Origin: Cafeteria roenbergensis
Taxonomy: Eukaryota; Sar; Bigyra; Bicosoecida; Cafeteriaceae
Assembly (NCBI GenBank): GCA_008330645.1
Contig: VLTN01000013.1
Span: 124,001-188,000, forward strand
Direction: 5' to 3'
Length of the DNA: 64,000 nucleotides
Made by a program: the position numbers and the translations under genes. A model generated the notes under the pieces. It searched no databases. It was not told the DNA's origin and was given only the letters and a program-made list of their open reading frames with translations. Positions 1 through 11,800 of the stretch are shown piece after piece (the stretch's first letter is position 1; each line of letters starts with the position of its first letter).

Positions 1-271
1 GCCTGCGCAATGTCTGACGCCGCGGCGGCAGCAGGCGCGGAAGCCTCGGGCTTGGATGACGGGCGACGGCGCTTGGGCATTGTTCCTGCTTCCCGCCTGC
101 GCGTGCGAGTGCCGGGCGCGTCCTGGGCCGTGCCAGGCCGCCGGGCGGGGGCGACGAGGCCGCAGGGCAGAGCAGGCCGTCCAGGCTCTGCCGAGTTGTC
201 CACTCCCGACACATGACAGCGCGGCGCGCGCCCACTGCACAGCCACTGCGCGCCGGGCCGCAGCGCCGGCC

Positions 272-2860
272 ATGGACACCAGCGCCAGGCTGTCAAAGGA
301 GGCTTTTACCGGAAACAATGACGGAACTGACGCCTTCACCGTCCTGGGACTGATGGTTGTCGTCCCCGTGAGCTCGCTCGGCACTTGCCCGCTGCTGGCT
401 CGCGCCTCGATCCGTCCGGAGCCTGTTTCCCGAGGCCCCGCTCACTTTGCTTGCCGTGTCCATGCTGCGTGAACCGCCCTGCCGCCCCTGCCTGGGCGCA
501 GGCGGCCATCTTCCTGACCAAGGTTGCCTCGTCGCTTTTGCACTCGGGACCAGCCGGCGCACGCCAGGTGAGTCTGCGGGTGCGTGCTCTCCCGCTCCCC
601 CCCCACCCCCACCCCGTCGCGGCGCACCCATCGGTGGTTCGCGCCGGTCTTGCGCAGCCAGCGCGAGCGCATCGGCTCTCAGGGGGCGGGGCGACGCCGC
701 GTGGCCACTGCCGCCGTTGTCGCGTCTTCTCGCTCTTGGCTCGCCTCCGCAACCGCGCAGCCGCATGCCGTCGTGAGGTTTGCTGTGGAGTTCTGCATGT
801 TCGTGGTTCCTACTCTGCTCGCCATGACGTCGCTGGCGAGCCAGGCGTGGTGGCTGGCGGCCGCCCTTGTGGCCGCCGGCCTGCTCCTCGACGGACTCAT
901 GCGGGTCACGACGGGCCACCCCGTGGTCAGCCCCCGCCGCGCGGCTCGCCACGCGGCGTGGTCCTACGCATCGGGCCGTCCCCCGTTCCTCACCCACCTC
1001 CGCGCTGGGGTCTTCGTCGTCACTGTGCTGGCCATCCTCGCGGCAGACTTTCCGGCCTTTCCCCGCGAGCTGCTCAAGACCGAGGTGGCTGGCGTGTCGC
1101 TCATGGACATGGGCGTTGGGGCCGTTGTGCTTGGCGGCGCGGTGGCCTCCCGCCAGTCGCGCAGCGTATTCAGCCGCGCAGTGACTCTGGCCAACGGGCG
1201 CGCCGCCGCGGTCGAGGCCCAGCGGGCCGCGAGTCGATACGGGAGCCACGCGGCCAGCGCCGCGCGGCAGCTCTTTGGCCTGGAGGGCGCGTTCGGCAGC
1301 GCCGTGGCAGCCTCGGGGCCGTGCCTCTTGCTGGGGCTGCTGCGGCTCGCAGGCACCGCGGCCACCAACTACCAGACGCACGTTGGCGAGTACGGCGCGC
1401 ACTGGAACTTCTTCGTCACGCTGGCCCTTGTGGGGCCCCTCACGGTCGTGGCCGAGGCAGCCTGTGTGCTCTGCGGGCTCACCCCGCCGCTTGCCGAGTC
1501 CATGCGGTCGGACCAGGAGCTGCTCGCCGCCGACCCCGCACGGGACACCGACGAGGACGACGTGGCAGCGGCGAGGGCGCGGGCAGAGGCAGCATCCAGG
1601 CTGGCCATGGGAAGCCCCAGCGGGTTCCGAGGCGCTGCCGGGCAGTGGCTGGTGGACGCGCTCCCGCTCGTCGTGTGCGGGCTGTCCCTCTCGGGACTGC
1701 ACCAGCTGTGGCTGGCGAGCAGCGGCTTTGACTGGATCACGGGCCCCACGCGGCTGCTGGACGGCTCGGATGCCTCCAGCTTCCACATCGGCATCACGCC
1801 CTGGGCGCTCGTCGACGCGAACAGGGAGGGAGTGACCTCCATGGCGGGCTTCCTCGCCCTCTCCCTCATCGGCGTGGGCATCGGCAGGGGGGTGTTCCTG
1901 CCCCTCGCGCGGCACAAGGCCGTCACGGCCAGGGCCTCAAGGCTGCTCGCTGCGGCTGCTGGCGGCGCCGCGTACAACAGCTCGCTGGCGGAGGATGCGG
2001 CCGCGGACAAGGCCCCGGCCAAGCTGCGCCGCCCCGCAGCGGACGGGGTTGAACTGGACGATGCCGACTGCGACGATGAAGTCGCTCTGCCGGCGGAGGC
2101 GCTGTGGGGCATGGCCGCGGCCATGGGCATCACTGGGGCTGGCCTGGGACTGGTGTTTGGGCTGCTGCAGCTGTGGGACGGAGAGCGGCCCTCTGGCTGG
2201 GGCGCCCCCACGCCGGCTGAGGACACTTCGCGCGGCTTCGGGCCGCTGAGCCCCTCCCGGCGCACTGCCAACCTGACGTACGTTGTGGCCGTGGCCTCTG
2301 GCGTGGCCATCCTGCTGGCAGCCCTGCTCGCCGTGCACCTGCTTGTCGTTCCGTCTCCGGCGGTGGACAGGGCTGCCAGGGCCGAGCAAGCGGCGGCCGC
2401 GGGCGGCGCCCCCTTGCATGGGGAGGCGGAGAAGGGGCCTGCCGATGGAGCCGCCGACGACAGCGACGAAAGCGATGCTGACCATGACGTGGACGCGGCC
2501 GAATCGGAGGAGCAGACGCCAGCGCGGCAGCGCCGCCGCACGGGGCGCTCATCCTCGTCTTCCCGGCGGCGCCCGGGTCAGCTGCGAGCCAAGCCTGGCA
2601 GCGCAAGCGGGCAGCTGGCCGAGCCGCATCGCGAGCGGCTTGGGCCGTGGGTGGCGCTGCTGGACGCTGCGAACCGGCACCCTCTGACGTTGTTCTTGGT
2701 GGGGAATGTGCTGACCGGGGTCGTCAACCTCACGCTGCAGGACTTGACGCTGCGCACTCCCAACTGGGCAGCTCAGGCGCTGCTGGTCGGGTACGCCGCC
2801 GCATGCCTCGGGATTGTCTTCGAGCTGGACAGGTCGGGTCTGGTGCTGTCCGTGCTGTGA
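272..2860 (+). CDS. PIGW: GPI-anchor inositol acyltransferase, PIGW/GWT1 family, three exons
   Basis: Exons are 272-367, 502-567 and 761-2860, all joined in phase 0, giving about 753 residues. Introns are GTGAGC..CAG and GTGAGT..CAG. PIGW/GWT1 is the ER multipass enzyme that acylates the inositol of GlcN-PI during GPI-anchor synthesis. The N-terminus (SKEAFTGNNDGTD) matches the family start (KEAFVSNLNGT in the human protein). Exon 3 carries the hallmark block ILAADFPAFPREL followed by KTEVAGVSLMDMGVGAVVL, and the C-terminal NVLTGVVNLTLQDL block. Many hydrophobic segments fit a roughly 13-helix membrane protein. It is longer than the usual ~490-500 residues because of insertions, including an acidic then Arg/Ser-rich stretch at about residues 595-680. 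A start at an ATG inside exon 3 would lose the family N-terminus, so the spliced model is preferred. Confidence 0.88.
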
Positions 2861-3333
2861 GCGGCTTCGTCGAGTTCGGCCCTATTGGTGCCTTCCAGCG
2901 GGCAGGCGTGTTTGTCGCGCTGTCGGAATCCGGAAGGGCTCGCATGGGACGCGCTTACCGCCAGTCTGCACCCCGTGCAGGCTGTCGGGCACCTTCAGCG
3001 CTCTCACGCAGTGGAATGGCAGGTGAATCACGACACTCAGTGCAGGTTTTGCCGTTGCGTTTGGCCTTCGCGAGCTGGCACTGTCATGCTGGCAGGAGGG
3101 CGAGGTCGTGCCAGCCATCGCGGCAGTGCAGTAGGGCCAGCTGGATCAATCACACTTGGTCGACTGCCAGTGCACGAGCGCCCTGCGCCGGCGCCAGCGC
3201 TGCAGACGCTCGAGCGCCTGGTCCACTTGCTCGACTGTCGCGGGGCCATCCCGCGCCTCTTGCTGCGCACACGTGGAATCGGACACTTGGAGAACAACGA
3301 ATCAAGGCGGACAATTGTGCGGGGCACGCCTTG
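2861..3333. other. Convergent intergenic region
   Basis: This stretch lies between the stop codons of the PIGW gene (+) and the ankyrin-repeat gene (-). I see no convincing ORF, RNA gene or long repeat in it. It presumably holds both 3' untranslated regions. Confidence 0.5.
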
Positions 3334-5875
3334 TCAGCGAGTGGCGCTGCAGGAAGGGTTGGTCTGCGGCAGCCCCGCTCGAATCTGAACGAGCAGGCGC
3401 ACGGGCCTCACCGCGGACTTGCCCGGCACTCTTGCCCCGCAGGCGATGAGCCTTTGCACAATTTGGGCGGGGATATGCCCCGGAGCATTGACCAAGTCCT
3501 TGCTGAACGACTGCGGCGCGCCAACAGCGGGTGCAAGGTACGGTGAAGGCGTCTCGGAGGGTCGCCGGCTGGCTCGAGTCGGAGCACGCAAGGAGCTCGT
3601 GCGCGCAAGACGGTGAGGGCAGGAAGCGGGGTGCAAGCGTCGCCACAAAGGCTTGTTGGCAGTGACGTTTGCGGCAGCAGGGCGCGCACAAACAGGACCC
3701 ACCTCTAGACTGGGGTCAAGGGCCGCCTCTTCGCTCAGCATCAGCGCCAGCACCTCAAAGTGGTCGCCGTGTATTGCCTTTTGGATCGCGAGGTTCAGGA
3801 ACTGCGACGCATGTCGAGCAGGCGCTCACCGTGGGGTTGGGCAATCGCGCAAGCAGCGCTTGGGCTGGCAGGCACCGTCCGCAGATCTGCGCTCACTCCG
3901 TACTCGCAGTCCTTATTGACTCCCCGATCCAGGAGCAGCGCCACAAGCTCGACGCAGCCACTCGCGCAGGCATGCACCATGGCTGGGTGCCCATCCTGTG
4001 AGGGCAATCGACACACGGCCATGGGCAGTCAGCCGCTGTCGCCCCGCCGCGACTTCAAGCGGATCTGCCCCGTGCACCCAAGCGGCACTCCACCACGCGA
4101 ATCGAACAGCGATGGTGCCGCCCTGCCCCCGACCCATCGGACATTCGGTCGGCCAACTCACCCGGGCGCAGGTGTTCACGTCGGCGCCGTGGTCCAGGAG
4201 AAGCTTGGCCATTGCCGTGTTGCCCTTCTTGCATGCGACGTGAAACGCAGTGAGGAGGTCACTCTGCGAAGACGCAGTGCAGCGACGAATGCGTCGCTTG
4301 GGCTGAATGCTGGGGCATCGAGGCGAGGCCATCATTTGGAGGTGTGCGTGGCGGCGTCGGGACTGCCCGGGCCAGCCGGCTGGACTGAACTCACACTTCC
4401 CTTGACGTCGACTTCGGCGCCATGATCCAACAGCCAACGAGCGGTCTGCTCGTGGCCGAGCAAGCTCGCGAAATGCAGTGCAGTACAGTTGTCCTGCGGG
4501 CGGGAACCGCGTCATCGGCATTGGCGATTGCAGCAGCGATGGCAGCAACGGCAGCAACCAGCTTGCGCGAAAGGAGCGGGCGCCCGGCAGCTCCGCCCAG
4601 TTCTCTGGTCGATCAGGGAGGTGGCTGCTCGAACAACGAGCTGAGGACGGTTGCCTCACCTGCCCGACGGTGTTCACGTTCGCCCCATGATCGACAAGCA
4701 GGGCTGCCAGCTCTGTGTGCCCTCCGCAGCACGCCAGGACAAGCGCGGTGCTGCGGAACTGCGAGCGTTTCGAAGTCCGAGAGCCAGCAGTGCGAAGTCG
4801 GCTTGGCGGATGTCTCCGTTCACTCGACCAGCCTGGTGCAACCCTCACCAACGAAGCAACAAGCCACACCTCGTTCTTGGCCTCGGCATCAGCGCCGTGC
4901 CCCAGTAGCATCTTCGCAACCTCCGTGTTTCCCGACTCGGCCGCTGCCATCAGCGCCGTGTTGCCCTCCTGCGTAGCGCAACGTGCCACGACCGTGCACC
5001 GCGCATGTTTGGACATTTGGTGCAAGCGCCGCTTGTTTCGGAGCCGCCTCGCGGAATGCTACTGCACCTGCGGCGGCGCGCTCGTCGGGCGCAGCTCCAG
5101 CGCCGTGCACCTCCTGTGCCTGCAAGGGGCATGCCGAGTGGCAGCTTACCGAGTCTGCCAGGTTCACGTCGGCCCGATGCTCCAGAAGCAGGGCTACGAT
5201 TTCGGTATGCCCGTTGCGAGCCGCATCGAACAGCGGCAACACGCCGGCCTGCGGGGAGGTGCCTCGTGACCATTTTGCCACGAAGCTGGAATTTCAAGGT
5301 TGTCCCGCCCTGGCACGACTGCACGAGATTGCCGACTCGCACACTGCCTGCACCGCCCTCCGACGCGCTGCAATGAGAGTGCCTCACACCAGTTTGTTCA
5401 TTCGGATCGGCACCATTTGCCAGCAGACTCGCAGCAGTCTCGACTTGGCCGGTCCGGCAGGCTTGGTTCAGCGCAGGCTCGCGCTCCTGCGGCCATTGCG
5501 AACAAGGCAGGGAGGACTCGAGGCCCCCTTGGCATCCATCCTCACGATGCCGGGCTCGCAATCCAGCTCGGCGACGATGCAGGGGACACTACAGCTTGCT
5601 GAGTCATGCACCAAAAAAAGCTGCGCTGCCGAATTCACCAGCCACTCGCCACTCACCAGCCCGCTGCCAAACGGCAAGTGCGCGGGATGGCGTCGCGCGC
5701 CCTCTGACTCGTCGTAGTCAGGCGCGCCCTTGGGCCAGTCGTGCTCCGGCGCGCCCTTGGGCCAGTCGTGCTCCGGAGCGCGCTCGGGCTCGTCGTAGTC
5801 CGGCGCGGCCCGCGCGGCCTTCAAGACTGGAGGAGACCGCGTGACAGCATCATCGGGCTGGTGCGCGTTGGCCAT
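3334..5875 (-). CDS. Ankyrin-repeat protein, one repeat per exon
   Basis: Eleven exons on the minus strand: 5875-5546 (N-terminal region, 110 codons), then repeats in 5486-5388, 5248-5150, 4968-4870, 4758-4660, 4493-4395, 4263-4162, 3995-3897, 3801-3703 and 3510-3412, and a short tail 3363-3334 (least certain). Eight repeat exons are exactly 99 nt and one is 102 nt. Every junction is phase 0. The total is about 417 residues. Repeats show the ankyrin core, for example TALMAAAESGNTEVAKMLL and HGADVN. Repeats 8 and 9 are divergent. Ankyrin repeats are protein-binding scaffolds, and no catalytic domain is visible, so the partner is unknown. The start is the ATG at 5875, in a fair context (gcaATGGcc). 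The N-terminal exon contains a 9-residue tandem repeat. Introns run from 48 to 192 nt. Confidence 0.85.
5704..5812 (-). repeat. 27-bp tandem repeat coding for a 9-residue motif
   Basis: About four units lie inside the N-terminal exon of the ankyrin gene. The central two units encode identical APEHDWPKG. The outer two are diverged (APDYDEPER and APDYDESEG). The unit length is a multiple of three, so the reading frame is preserved. Boundaries are approximate. Confidence 0.8.
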
Positions 5876-6129
5876 TGCTTCCGCTCTCGGGAGCGCAGGC
5901 TGGGCGAGGGTGCGGCCGTGACTCAACGAGTTACTCGAAGCCCCAATGTTGCCCTTGCCCCCACACATTGGCAATCGTGCGTCGCTTGCGTGCTTTTCCA
6001 CCCGCGCATCGCCAGGTTTGCCGTTCGGGTCGCGAAAAGCGCGTGCCAAACAACACGCACTCCTCGCCACATTGCGGGCAAGTGCCAGGCCAAGTTCGCC
6101 GAACGGCAGGTCGGGCCGGCAGCGACCCC

Positions 6130-8549
6130 TCACTCGTCAAGCCAGACGGCAACGGGTGCTGGCGTGGCAGGCGTGAGCGTCGACCCAGCGGGGGCCGCCC
6201 CAGCAGCGCGCTCCGACGGGACGCCAAGCTGCTTGAAGCGGCCGGACCTCACCCTGTTCACCGCGGCCGCCAGCTCGAACCGCCTTGGCCTCGTGAGCCC
6301 GTTGTGGAACCACCCCGGCTTGAAGGCATCCACGCCGCGCTCGTCCAGCATCCGCTCCGCAGTGTCAAGCACCTCGCTCATTGACGGGCTGCTCGACCGG
6401 CTGGACGCGCCGCCGGCACCCCTGGGCGTAGCGCCGAGCCCGCCGGCGGTGAGAACAGAGAGGACCTCAACGATGGCGCGCGTCTGACCGATCTCAACCA
6501 GCTGCTCCACGCCCGTCAGGTCCAGGGCCAGCGACTCGAATCCGGTCACGCGGTGCATGTCCCGCACGTGAGTCTTGCCTTCCAGCGCGAAACCGCCGGC
6601 CGGGCTCCGGTTCGTCGGCAGCGCCAGAGGCTTCGCACCGCTCCCCCCCGCCGCCGAGCGCCCACCCGCGTCGCTCAGCACCGCAGCGGCGCCCCCCGTC
6701 TCCTCGATGATCGCCTTGGCCCGCGCTGTGGCGTCGGCGGGGACGTACTCGTCGATGGCGATGACAAGGTCAGCCACTGCAAAGTAGTCCCCGGCGCCGC
6801 CCACGACCACGATTGTGGACACCCCGAATCGCTCCCACAGCTCCCTGGCGCGGGCGATGAAGGGCGTGATCGGCTCCTTGTCGGGCGCGATGAGGCGGGC
6901 CATGCGCGCGTCCCGGATCATAAAGTTGGTCGCGGACGAGTCCTCGTCGATCAGGAGCAGGTCAGCGCCGGCCTCGAGCGACTCAACGATGTTGGCGGCC
7001 TGCGACGTGCTCCCGCTGGCGTCTGCAGTGGAAAAGTCGGCCGTCGACCGCCCTCCCGGGAGGTTCTGGATGAACGCGCCAATGTCCACCGACGACACGG
7101 ACCGCCCGTCCTCGGCCCGAATCTTCACCGCGTTGGACGAGGACGCGACCAGCTCGCGCCCGTCCCCCGGAACGTGGTTGTACACCCCCACCTGCAGCGC
7201 CTGCAGCAGTGTGCTCTTGCCGTGGAAGCCGCCCCCGCAGATGAGCGTGACTCCCCGGGGCACCGCCATGCCCGTAACGGCCCCGGCGTGGGGCAGGCGC
7301 ACGGTCCGTCTGAGCGACGCCGGGGACCGGAATGGCACGGCAGAGCTTCCCTCCATGGGCGCGTCGCTCGCACCCGACGCCCTCGGAAGGATCGCCCCCT
7401 CCCGCACGAACGCTGCCAGCCCTGCTGGGCCCAGCGCGGCCCTGAGGCACTCCTGGTCCTCGGCGCTCTGCACGTGCGATTTGAGCGACGCGGCGTCAAG
7501 CGACGCGTGAATCATTGCTCTGCCGACGACGTCGGGAAGGTGCAGCCCGATCACCTCGGCAGCGTACTTGCCACACACGCTCCGCCCACGGGCCGGCAGA
7601 GCCACCGTAAACCGCGCTTCCAGGGTAGAGCCGCGAAGTGAGCACGCGGTGCGCTCGAGGATGTGCTGGGAGCACTGCTCGATGCGCAGGTCGCCGCCCT
7701 TGGCACCGTGCCACCCCCCGCCGCCGCCGGACATTGCGCGGTCGATGCCCTTGGCGGACACCGCGTCGTGGAATCGCCGGCAGACGAAGTCAGCCGCGGC
7801 CACGCGGCGCGTGTGGTTGACTGCGAGCGAGGGCGGGAACCCGGCGGCGCCAGCGTCCACCGTGACGTGGCAGCGGGAGGGCGCGGCGTACGCGTCCCCC
7901 TGAACGTGGTCCACCGTGAACGTGAAGGGCACGCCGGCCGAAGTCGCCCCTCCGGCGGCAGGGGCTGGGCGGGCAACGCCTTCCCAGGATCCCAGAATCT
8001 GTTTGTAGGCAGGGTACGGGGCCCCCTCGATGCTGCGCAGCAGGGTCTCCAGGTCCTCGATCGACCCGCGGTGGCGGGCGCTTGATGGGGCCGGGCTGGC
8101 GCTCGGCGAGGCGGCAGAAGGCGAGCTTCCGCCGTAGCTGCCCCCCCCGCCGCCGCCACGCCCACCGCCGCCGCCCCCACCGCGGCCGCGACCGCGGCCC
8201 CCGCCGCCATACTTGGCCTTGTAGTAGGCGCCTGCGTCAGCGGGAGGGGAGGGAAACGAGCACGGGCAACGAAGGTGGTTCAATTGCAGCTTCCAACACC
8301 AGCCGCTCGTGCAGCCAAGCGATCCGGACTGGCGCCCAAGCCCGTGCAAAGCGCAGGGCGCAACTCTGCGCGGCTGCCTGCGCGAGCGCGGACGATAAAT
8401 CGAGCTGGTGCTCGGCCCTGAGCCGTGCTGTCGCCATCTCGGCGGGGCTCACCCCTGCCTCGGCCGCCGCCGCCGCCGCGTCCTCCTCCTCTGCCGCCGC
8501 CGCCGCCGCCGCCTCCTCGGCCGCCGTATCCCCCGCCGTAGCCCGACAT
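6130..8549 (-). CDS. Predicted ATPase of the ABC class (P-loop ATPase), two exons
   Basis: Exons are 8549-8453 and 8231-6130, joined in phase 1 across a GTGAGC..CAG intron, giving about 732 residues. Exon 1 is a Gly/Arg run (MSGYGGGYGGRGGG), and the start of exon 2 continues it in RGG style, which suggests nucleic-acid binding (inference). The rest matches the widespread ABC_ATPase family found in bacteria and plants. A conserved N-terminal block (LETLLRSIEGAPYPAYK) is followed by a Walker A loop GGGFHGKST near residue 370 and a Walker B LLLIDEDSSATNFMIRD near residue 458. It has no membrane segments, so it is not a transporter. The physiological role of the family is poorly known. It is divergently paired with the ion-channel gene. 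Confidence 0.85.
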
Positions 8550-8859
8550 GCTGGTCCAGTCGTGTGCGGCCGGGGAACGACACGGGCCGCTGACTGCTTG
8601 CAGAGCCGCCCTGCCGATTCAATAAAGCAGTGCCTTTGGCAGCCTGGGGTTTCTGCCCGGCCGCGCTCGGCGCTTCCGGCCACCGTCGCGCACCGAGGTG
8701 ACGCAGGCTGCCTGGCCGCGCGACTGCGAGCGGGACCAACCGAGGGGACGCCGGCTCCCCAGCCAGCGGGCACGGCCGACCGGCGAGGCCTGCCGCTGGG
8801 CGGCCGAGCGACCCCGAGCGCCGCCAAGACTGCCGGCAGAACTGGAGTGGACGGCGGCC
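8550..8859. promoter_or_regulatory. Divergent promoter, ABC ATPase (-) / ion channel (+)
   Basis: 310 bp lie between the two start codons. The only AT-rich element I see is TTCAATAAAGCAG near 8619-8631, which could serve as a TATA-like element for either direction. The promoter role is inferred from gene layout only. Confidence 0.45.
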
Positions 8860-11800
8860 ATGCTCGCGGAGCCAGACTCGTGCGCGTCGAGAGTGCGGCG
8901 CTGGAGAGCGTGGCTCCTCCGGCACGTTGTCAAGGCCCGCTGGTTTGACGGCGTCGTGCTGGCGTGCATCGTTGCGTCGTCCGTTGTGCTCGCTTTGGCC
9001 AACCCGCTGGCCGCGCCGGGCGACCCGCTGCAGGACGGCCTCAACGTGGCCGACCTGGTGTTCCTGTGCGTCTTCGCCGTGGAGGCGCTCCTCAAGATCG
9101 TTGCCATGGGCGTTACGCGGCGCTGCGCCCCCTTGGCGCGCTGCTGCGCTGGCGGTTGTGGGTCTGGGTCGCTCGCAGTCGCCCCCGAGTCGGCTGCAGG
9201 GGGTGCGCCGGCGGGCGCGCAGGCAGGCAAGCTGAGTGCAGCTGGCACGCCCTTCGCCGTCGTCCACGGCGTGGCGGAGGCGGGGGAGGGCAGCGGCGCA
9301 CGCGGGAGCCACGCGTCGGCTGCGGCCGACACACCACAGCCCAATCGCAAGCGAAAGCGCCGCAGTTCCGTGTTTGCTGCCGGCGAGCGGATGATCGAGG
9401 CCGAGGAGCGCGAGGCGAACGACGGCTCCGGCCCGGGCTACTTTGACGTGGGATGGAACTGGCTCGACTTCGCCATCGTGGTCAGCGGGGCGGTGGAGGC
9501 GACGGCGGGCAGCGGCGGCGGAAGCAGCGCGTCGGCGCTTCGCTTGCTGCGTGCGCTCCGGCCGCTGCGCTCCATCAACCGCCTCCGCGCGCTCAAGGTG
9601 ATCGTGGCCACGCTTCTCACTTCCTTCGGAGACCTGGCCCAGGTCGGGGTGCTGCTGCTGTTTTTGTGGGCCGTCTTCAGCGTTGCGGCAATGCAGCTGT
9701 TTGGCGGGGCCCTTCACCAGCGCTGCGCCGCCACGGGCGAGGTGCTCAGCCCCAACCGCAACCCTGTCACGGGCGTGCCGTCCCTCGACGCGGCCGCGTC
9801 GATTGTTGGCTTTTGCTCCTCGCCGGGCGGCCCTCCGACGCCCTTGCCGAACCACTCGGACGCGCAGATATCGTCGTCTGGCTCCACGGGGGAGCTGCTG
9901 CAGCCCTTGGGCCAGTGTCCCCCCGGCCTGCAGTGCGGTGTGGCCTCCCGAGACCCGTGGTTCGGGTACGCGAGCTTTGACAACTTCGGGCTGGCACTGC
10001 TCAACGTGTATGTCGTCACCTCGCTTGCCAACTGGACCGCTTTAATGTACATGACGTTTGACGCCGTGGGCCCGGGCGCATTCGCCTTTTTTCTGCTCCT
10101 CACGCTGCTGACGTCCTTCTTCGCCATCAACCTGGTCGTGGCAGTGATCCTGCGGCGGTTCGAGGACGCGACTGCCGACACGGAGGACGAGGCGGCCGGG
10201 GCAGAGTCGGCGACGCAGGAGGAGGAGCTCGCAGCGGCCATGGAAACTCTGCGGGCAGCCCGCGACGCCACGTCCGCGGCAGTGGCCGCCACGCTGGCCC
10301 AAGCTCGCGCAGGCCACAGCGCCTCAGTTGAGCCCTCGCCCACCGTGTCGGGCGCAAGCGGAGACGGGCGCGGTGCCTTTGAGGTCAGCACCGGCGGGGA
10401 GGCCAGCGCCAAGAGCGGAGCCACCGACGGCTGGGAGGACGCCACGGCGGGTGCGGCTCGCTCCGGCGCGTCGTTGCATTCCCGGTCGCACTCTCGGTCT
10501 CGCGCCGCCGATTCAGGGCGATACGAAGGTGGCGCCGTCAGCGGTGCCGGGCCCACGCCCCTTGCCTGGGCGCAGGCTGTCTCTCGCGAGGAAACCCCCG
10601 GCAGCGACGCAGGGGTTCACGGCGCAAGCGTGGAAGGCGACGCGGCCGCGAAGCGTCGCTCGGCCGACCAGACGCGGCAGCCGTCGCCGGTGGCGAGCTG
10701 GCAGGCCGGCGGGACGGGGGCGCCCGCTCTGGCGGCTTCACCGGGGGCGGGAATCGGGCCCGCGGCGGCTGCGAGCCGCGCCGGCCGCGCTGGCGACAGC
10801 ACGGGCAGGCCCCATGGCGGCGCGATCAGAACCGGAGGTCGAGTCGCGTGGGCGGCGGGCGACTCGGACCCGGTTCAGCTGCGCGGCCGCGCCCGCGGCA
10901 GGGCGGGGAGGGGCCACAGCGACCGGCAGGGCGCTCCTCGGGGGCGGGACAGCGGCGCTGGCATGAGCCCGAGCAGCGCGTCCTCCGGCGCAGGGCTGCC
11001 CGTGGCGGCATCCCGGGGAAGCGACCGGCGGAGCGCCGGGCAGGCGACGGAGGAGCTGAGCAGCGAAGCGCTGACCGGTGACACGAGCATGATGTCGGCT
11101 GCGGACAAGGTGGCGTTCGCCGGCACGCTCACCGCCGCGCTCGCGCTGGACACCGGGTCCCAGCGGCTGCTACGCGTGCCGGCGCGGATGCGCGCTGCGG
11201 TGGCGGCCGAGCAGCAGAAGCGGCTGCGCGTGGTGGATCTCGCGGTAGTGGCGCAAAAGTCCACTTCGCGTCTGGTGAAGTTCCGCCCGACGGAGATGGT
11301 GCTGGAGGAGGTGAGGTCGATGGCCGACCTGCGGGTCACATCGCGCGGGCGCATGCGGGGGGCGGCGGGCGGCGCAGCCAGCGGGTCCGCGTCGTCCGAG
11401 TCGAAGCACCTGGCAGGCCCGGCGGTGGTCGTGGGGCGCTCAAGCAATGCATCGGGGGCGAGTGGCGGCGGGCGGCGCAGCAGTGGCGGGCGGCCTGGCA
11501 GGCCGGAGCCGCGCAGCCGAGCGAGCTCGGCGACCGGGTCACCTCGGCAGGACGCCGCAGACCGGCGCCGGCTGAACGGCTCTGCCGACGACGACGACCT
11601 GGACGTCACTTCGCGCGGCAGCCCCCGGAGCGGCGCCGCGGGGGGCCTTGTGCCGCTGCTGCCGCCGACAGCTGAGTGGAAGGCGCGGTCTCACTCCGAG
11701 GCCGTGGGCGCGCGGCGGCCCCGCCGGAGCGCGGAGGCGCCGTCTGGGGGCAGCGCGGGCGAGGACGTTCACCCGTACGCCGAGACGACGTCGGGATCCG

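Noticed and set aside
293-1915. 540-residue minus-strand open frame over PIGW
   Set aside because: Antisense of PIGW coding sequence; composition is His/Arg/Gly-rich with no hydrophobic core, and PIGW motifs on the plus strand are clear.
6130-8549. ABC transporter reading of the ATPase gene
   Set aside because: Walker motifs belong to the soluble ABC_ATPase family; no transmembrane segments and only one P-loop.
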